From NCBI GenBank assembly GCA_024640585.1, contig JAHEEQ010000107.1, positions 1-8,861 of the forward strand: DNA of 8,861 bases, read 5' to 3'. This document shows, piece by piece, positions 6,365-8,861 of this stretch (the first letter of the stretch is position 1; each line of letters starts with the position of its first letter). The notes under the pieces are model-generated. The model was not told the origin of the DNA and did not search any database. It saw nothing but the letters and a program-made list of their open reading frames with translations. Made by a program: the position numbers and the translations under genes. Source of the DNA: Micrococcales bacterium (lineage in GTDB: Bacteria > Actinomycetota > Actinomycetes > S36-B12 > UBA5976).

Positions 6365-6793
6365 TCAATACCTAGACACAGAAAACGGCATGTATTCATA
6401 CTCTGCATAGCCATGCTTCTCTTGCCAAGATTCTTCACGTAGTGCCTTGGAAATTCTGTTCCAACCAGCCATAGATGCTTGATGCTTTAGGCGAAAACGC
6501 TGTAGGATTTCATCGGTAATCATTTGCTGAATGTCATTGATTATCCGAACCTTAGCATCATTTTCACTATGAACAATCTTATGCGCTTCTAAGTAATCTG
6601 ACAAATCTATAAGAGCAGTTTCTGCAAGGGGGATTTTTTGAGCAATCACGCTCGACCAGTATCCGCTGCTGCGCTGGAGCATGCAGACACTGAATATCCT
6701 CACGCTCAGACTTGGGTGTAGAAACTTCATCGCCTTGTAAAGGGACTCTTCGAAGGTCGGCTCAGGCTCGGTAAAAGTAGTGTTTGGATGCAT
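6365..6793 (-). CDS. Hypothetical protein (142 aa)
   Basis: Not recognised. A 142-residue, probably cytoplasmic and mainly helical protein with no signal peptide or membrane segment. It has an acidic, Pro/Thr-rich N-terminus (TFTEPEPTFEESL), a long helical middle (IPLAETALIDLSDYLEAHK), and an aromatic C-terminus (YAEYEYMPFSVSRY). It contains no visible cysteine cluster or nuclease motif. It is the first gene of a likely unit with the HAD gene, 17 bp downstream. Its ATG at 6793 lies inside an inverted repeat (6788-6809), so initiation or transcription may be controlled there; no good Shine-Dalgarno is seen. Linkage to a HAD enzyme and to a divergent small gene suggests a small accessory module, but no function is claimed. 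Confidence 0.7.
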   Translation of the reverse strand: MHPNTTFTEPEPTFEESLYKAMKFLHPSLSVRIFSVCMLQRSSGYWSSVIAQKIPLAETALIDLSDYLEAHKIVHSENDAKVRIINDIQQMITDEILQRFRLKHQASMAGWNRISKALREESWQEKHGYAEYEYMPFSVSRY

Positions 6794-6888
6794 AAGGGTA
6801 TTTATGCATAAATTTATTTTTCAAAATTTGAAATGAAAAATCGACTTTCTTTTACAATACACATATCGACAAAATTATTAGTCGATAT
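6788..6888. promoter_or_regulatory. Palindrome-rich divergent control region
   Basis: Three perfect palindromes lie between the divergent 142-aa and 117-aa genes. They are ATGCATAA/TTATGCAT (6788-6795, 6802-6809) with a 6-bp spacer over the minus-strand start codon; TTTCAAA-A-TTTGAAA (6819-6833); and ATATCGAC/GTCGATAT (6863-6870, 6881-6888) with a 10-bp spacer. A plus-strand promoter candidate is TTTACA (6851-6856) with an ATTATT/TTATTA -10 near 6874-6880, covered by the third palindrome. An extra TCGAC half-site is at 6841-6845. The layout suggests operators for a repressor acting in both directions. Confidence 0.6.
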
Positions 6889-6907
6889 TAATTTATGAAA
6901 GAAAAAT

Positions 6908-7261
6908 ATGAGTAAATTTCACATCTATATGGCTAACTGCGATATTCCAACAACTGGAAATCCTACGAAGCAATCGATGATTGCAACCCAAATAGCCGGA
7001 GTGATAACCAGTGGAGCAAGTCATGGATATTATTGTCTGGCTACTGAAGTCGGTTCAAACGAGGACTTATATCAAGTAAGGCAAAACAAGCATCTACCAA
7101 TCGCAACCATTGAGTTGGATTCAGTAACCGCTCAAGAATGGAAAGATGGAATATCCGCAACGTTTACTTCAATCTTCAACCTTGCTGGGGCAACGTGTAA
7201 TAAGAAATTTAATTCACGAGATGATTTAATCAATCGTTACAAGTTCAAATATAACAAGTAA
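6908..7261 (+). CDS. Hypothetical protein (117 aa)
   Basis: Not recognised. A 117-residue soluble protein with no signal peptide or transmembrane segment. It opens with a beta-like stretch (KFHIYMANCDIP) followed by a Thr/Ser/Gly-rich part (QSMIATQIAGVITSGASHG). It has two cysteines (C11 and one in GATCNKKF) too far apart to be a zinc knuckle, and a basic, Tyr-rich C-terminus (INRYKFKYNK). A purine-rich AAAGAAA precedes ATG 6908. It is divergent from the 142-aa/HAD pair and shares their palindromic control region, so the three genes may be co-regulated. It is convergent with the H-NS family gene, with a terminator hairpin between. The coding is AT-rich. Function unknown. Confidence 0.68.
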   Translation: MSKFHIYMANCDIPTTGNPTKQSMIATQIAGVITSGASHGYYCLATEVGSNEDLYQVRQNKHLPIATIELDSVTAQEWKDGISATFTSIFNLAGATCNKKFNSRDDLINRYKFKYNK

Positions 7262-7264
7262 GAA

Positions 7265-7282
7265 AGCCCACCGAAGTGGGCT
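7265..7282 (-). terminator. Rho-independent terminator of the H-NS family gene
   Basis: AGCCCAC (7265-7271) and GTGGGCT (7276-7282) form a 7-bp stem. On the minus strand the loop is the stable UUCG type and a TTTCTT stretch follows, so it terminates the H-NS transcript. In the plus direction no T-run follows, though it may still protect the 117-aa mRNA end. Confidence 0.75.
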
Positions 7283-7297
7283 ATGCGGAAAGCATCA

Positions 7298-7690
7298 TCA
7301 ATTATGAGTTGCTGGTGCTTCCGTGTGAACTACTGGTGCAATCAAGGCTGAATCCAAGGTGCCTGCGGCCTTCAGGTCTGCAATCCACTTCGGTGAAACG
7401 CCTCGACCCGTCCAAGTTTCAGACGGATTTGCAGGGTTACGGTATTTCGGTGCCACCTTGCTACGGGGACCAGACTTCTTGGTAACGTTGGCAGTTTTAG
7501 CCTTGGCTGGTTTGCCAGCGTTCAGTGCTTTTGCAATGTCAGAAGCAGTAAGTCCTGCTTCTTTGGCTAATTTGACAATTTGTGTCAATACTTTATCGTG
7601 TGACTTAGATAATAGCGCCTGCTCTTTTTTTAGCAGTGCTTCCTTCTGCTTTTTGATTTTTGCAAGTTGTGTTGACACAGCGGTTGCCAT
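7298..7690 (-). CDS. H-NS family nucleoid protein
   Basis: A 130-residue H-NS histone family protein. Residues 1-50 form a Lys/Gln-rich coiled-coil oligomerisation region (AKIKKQKEALLKKEQALLSK). An Ala/Lys-rich linker (about 55-80) follows, then the C-terminal DNA-binding domain KYRNPANPSETWTGRGVSP (82-100) ending in KWI. TWTGRG carries the arginine that reads the AT-rich minor groove; the following residues VSP replace the commoner RxP. A further ~25 residues form a hydrophobic tail (LDSALIAPVVHTEAPATHN). AAGGAG (7696-7701) precedes the ATG by 5 bases. H-NS paralogues are typical of Burkholderiales plasmids and islands, where they silence AT-rich DNA; the genes around it are AT-rich, so self-silencing of this region is likely. 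Confidence 0.9.
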   Translation of the reverse strand: MATAVSTQLAKIKKQKEALLKKEQALLSKSHDKVLTQIVKLAKEAGLTASDIAKALNAGKPAKAKTANVTKKSGPRSKVAPKYRNPANPSETWTGRGVSPKWIADLKAAGTLDSALIAPVVHTEAPATHN

Positions 7691-7714
7691 AGAGTCTCCT
7701 TAAGGTTTATGTAT

Positions 7715-7720
7715 ATTATA
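7715..7720 (-). promoter_or_regulatory. -10 element of the H-NS family gene
   Basis: On the minus strand this reads TATAAT, 24 bases upstream of the ATG, in a very AT-rich stretch (a TATATAATATAC context). No good -35 is present at 16-18 bp, so the promoter is either weak or assisted. The short leader carries the AAGGAG ribosome binding site. Confidence 0.5.
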
Positions 7721-7811
7721 TACCTATTGAAGTTAAATCATATTAACAACCTTAACTGACTACTCTTTGATAGTTACTCTATTCAGATTTAAATGGCAAC
7801 AGAAAACCCTT

Positions 7812-7878
7812 ACCGCCCAGACAAGCGGTTGACCTACACCTAACGAGCGTAACTCGGTCGATGGAGTTAGTGGTTAGG
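7812..7878. other. Hairpin cluster at the 3' end of the HUH gene, candidate nick/origin site
   Basis: CCTAAC (7839-7844) and GTTAGG (7873-7878) enclose a second perfect pair, TAACTC (7850-7855) and GAGTTA (7864-7869), with an 8-base loop GGTCGATG. This nested hairpin overlaps the HUH stop codon. A third hairpin, ACCGC (7812-7816) and GCGGT (7825-7829), lies beside it. No T-run follows on the minus strand, so a classic terminator is unlikely. HUH enzymes cut at hairpin-associated sites that often lie next to their genes, so this is a candidate target, by inference. Confidence 0.4.
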
Positions 7879-8419
7879 ATTTCACTCCAAGATTAGCATT
7901 GCCCCAATCAACCGTAAGTTGATTTGGATTTTGACTAAATTTATTAATGTAAGTGAGCCATCCACTATCTCTATAAGGCTCAACTTTAATTTCATACCCA
8001 GAAAATGGAACTTTGCTCCATGCATTTTTCACGGAGACCTCAAGTCCCTCAAACTTATCGCTTTCAACGCCAAGACAGCAATGGTAGTGAGGGACTTTTC
8101 CTCCGAATAGCCCTTCGATGACAGGAATTAGCACCAATCGCTGATGTTTTATGCCAGAGCAGCCATAAACATCTTTATTCATATAACGAATGAATCGACG
8201 CATTGAGTCTTTGTATTCCAAAATCATCCGTGGTGAACTCATTGAGACACTGGTGCTGAATTGGCTTGTATAGGCGTTAATTTTTGCCGGATTGAATGTT
8301 AGGGTTAACGCATGCGTATAAAGACTTTCATGCGATTTCAACCATTCAAAATGGGACTCTTTGCATGCATTCCTTTGCGCTTGATATGCTTGCAATTCTT
8401 TTTCTAGTGCTATTCTCAT
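7874..8419 (-). CDS. Small HUH-endonuclease (Rep-like) protein
   Basis: A 181-residue protein with the three motifs of HUH single-strand nucleases in the right order: motif 1 HALTLTF (36-42), motif 2 PHYHCCLG (110-117) with metal-binding H111 and H113, and motif 3 GWLTYINK (153-160) with candidate nucleophile Y157 followed by a lysine. The preceding VLIPVIEG (96-103) is like that of rolling-circle Rep proteins from filamentous phages and related prophage elements. Such proteins nick one strand and form a 5'-phosphotyrosine link to start replication or transfer. No helicase domain is present and the protein is short, so host helicase would be needed. It is 22 bp downstream of the DUF3820-like gene in one operon. 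The stop codon overlaps a nested hairpin. The ATG lacks a strong Shine-Dalgarno. It could instead be a relaxase-like or transposition protein. Confidence 0.72.
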   Translation of the reverse strand: MRIALEKELQAYQAQRNACKESHFEWLKSHESLYTHALTLTFNPAKINAYTSQFSTSVSMSSPRMILEYKDSMRRFIRYMNKDVYGCSGIKHQRLVLIPVIEGLFGGKVPHYHCCLGVESDKFEGLEVSVKNAWSKVPFSGYEIKVEPYRDSGWLTYINKFSQNPNQLTVDWGNANLGVKS

Positions 8420-8441
8420 AAAACTATTTATGGAACACTAG

Positions 8442-8624
8442 CTATTTCTCAATTTTTAAATTTCGCCTCTTGAACTCGGCATAATACATATCAAGCAGTT
8501 TGCTGCTTTCGGATTTCATAACACCCCAAATTATTAAATCATCTGGGGCTTCACTTATGAGTAGGCCTTTGCCTCTTCCGTGGGGGATTTTTTTGTATCT
8601 TTGGAATTTGTTTTTATATGCCAT
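8442..8624 (-). CDS. Small DUF3820-like protein
   Basis: A 60-residue protein whose central part, IPHGRGKGLLISEAPDD then LIIWGV, follows the pattern of the DUF3820 family (MPFGKYKG, a leucine-rich turn, P-D-x-Y-L-x-W), followed by a helical, basic C-terminus (YYAEFKRRN). DUF3820 modules occur alone or attached to phage and bacterial exonucleases and are thought to act in nucleic-acid processing; the role of the stand-alone form is not established. It is the first gene of the operon with the HUH protein and sits under a consensus promoter. It could be a small partner or regulator of the HUH protein. The assignment rests on pattern only. Confidence 0.6.
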   Translation of the reverse strand: MAYKNKFQRYKKIPHGRGKGLLISEAPDDLIIWGVMKSESSKLLDMYYAEFKRRNLKIEK

Positions 8625-8642
8625 ATAGTAGTTTTAATATGG

Positions 8643-8675
8643 CTCTATTATAGAGAGCTTGACTATTTTTGTCAA
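8643..8675 (-). promoter_or_regulatory. Consensus sigma-70 promoter with overlapping dyads
   Basis: On the minus strand TTGACA (8670-8675), a 17-bp spacer and TATAAT (8647-8652) form a perfect-consensus promoter for the DUF3820/HUH operon. The -10 sits inside CTCTA-TTA-TAGAG (8643-8655), and the -35 overlaps TTGAC/GTCAA (8659-8663, 8671-8675). Such a strong promoter is normally kept in check, and the dyads are candidate operators. Confidence 0.8.
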
Positions 8676-8740
8676 TAGGGTAATTGAGTTTTTAATATAA
8701 AAATAACCAAGTGGATTTGAAAAAAGACCATCTACGTGCC

Positions 8741-8861
8741 GACGTTCAAAGAAGCATGCGACCTGTTGTTATACCTGCCAGATGCAAAGATTCAAGACTG
8801 CCAGAAGTCTTGCGCTGGAGAGCAAACAGGCATCACACAGGCACACTGAGCCCCACGTGGT
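8741..8861. repeat. Right copy of the 121-bp terminal inverted repeat
   Basis: Exact reverse complement of bases 1-121, with the same internal hairpin (8793-8812) and the terminal CCACGTGG palindrome (8853-8860). The flanking sequence inside the window (8740 and below) is unrelated to that at the left end. On the outward strand several frames are open across the repeat, so it may be the edge of a longer coding repeat outside the window. Confidence 0.97.

Noticed and set aside
7359..7703. Plus-strand 114-aa ORF opposite the H-NS gene
   Set aside because: It is the antisense shadow of a confidently identified H-NS family gene and has Ser/Leu/Phe-rich shadow composition.
1..8861. CRISPR array, tRNA-linked att site, integrase or complete IS element
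   Set aside because: No regularly spaced repeats, tRNA-like sequence, tyrosine recombinase or DDE transposase was found on either strand.

Overview
The window reads as DNA of a betaproteobacterium, most likely Burkholderiales (Comamonadaceae-like). This is inferred from the orphan TRAP binding protein, the Gfo/Idh/MocA and AroQ gene set, and the Burkholderiales-style H-NS family protein; no rRNA or tRNA is present to confirm it. The whole window is bounded by a perfect 121-bp inverted terminal repeat (1-121 and 8741-8861). Either this is a discrete element or segment flanked by inverted repeats, or the contig stops at a longer inverted repeat and the 121 bp is an assembly overlap.

Left half (about 120-3910) is a metabolic block. 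A LysR-type regulator on the minus strand is divergent from a plus-strand operon: TRAP periplasmic binding protein, NAD(P)-dependent Gfo/Idh/MocA oxidoreductase, and a type II 3-dehydroquinase-like AroQ. A strong rho-independent terminator ends the operon. No DctQ/DctM membrane subunits are present, so the binding protein must use a permease encoded elsewhere. The likely logic is uptake of a small carboxylate (possibly quinate/shikimate-like), oxidation, then dehydration, under LysR control. The substrate cannot be read from the sequence.

Right half (about 3930-8740) is an accessory region, largely AT-rich and mostly unlike housekeeping DNA. In order it holds: an HNH-type protein (+); a small basic ORF of uncertain reality (-); a serine-recombinase-fold protein that has lost its catalytic serine and several catalytic arginines (-); a small HAD phosphatase-like protein (-); an unknown 142-aa protein (-); an unknown 117-aa protein (+) divergent from it across a palindrome-rich control region; an H-NS family protein (-); and a two-gene minus-strand operon of a DUF3820-like small protein and a small HUH-endonuclease (Rep-like) protein. 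That last operon is driven by a perfect-consensus sigma-70 promoter.

The HUH protein, the recombinase-fold protein, H-NS, the HNH protein and the terminal repeats together suggest a mobile-element or defence-island setting. The most unusual points are the catalytically stripped recombinase with a near-perfect inverted repeat at its own promoter, the HUH gene with a nested hairpin at its 3' end that could be an origin or nick site, and the exact terminal inverted repeats. No CRISPR array, complete IS, integrase or tRNA was seen.
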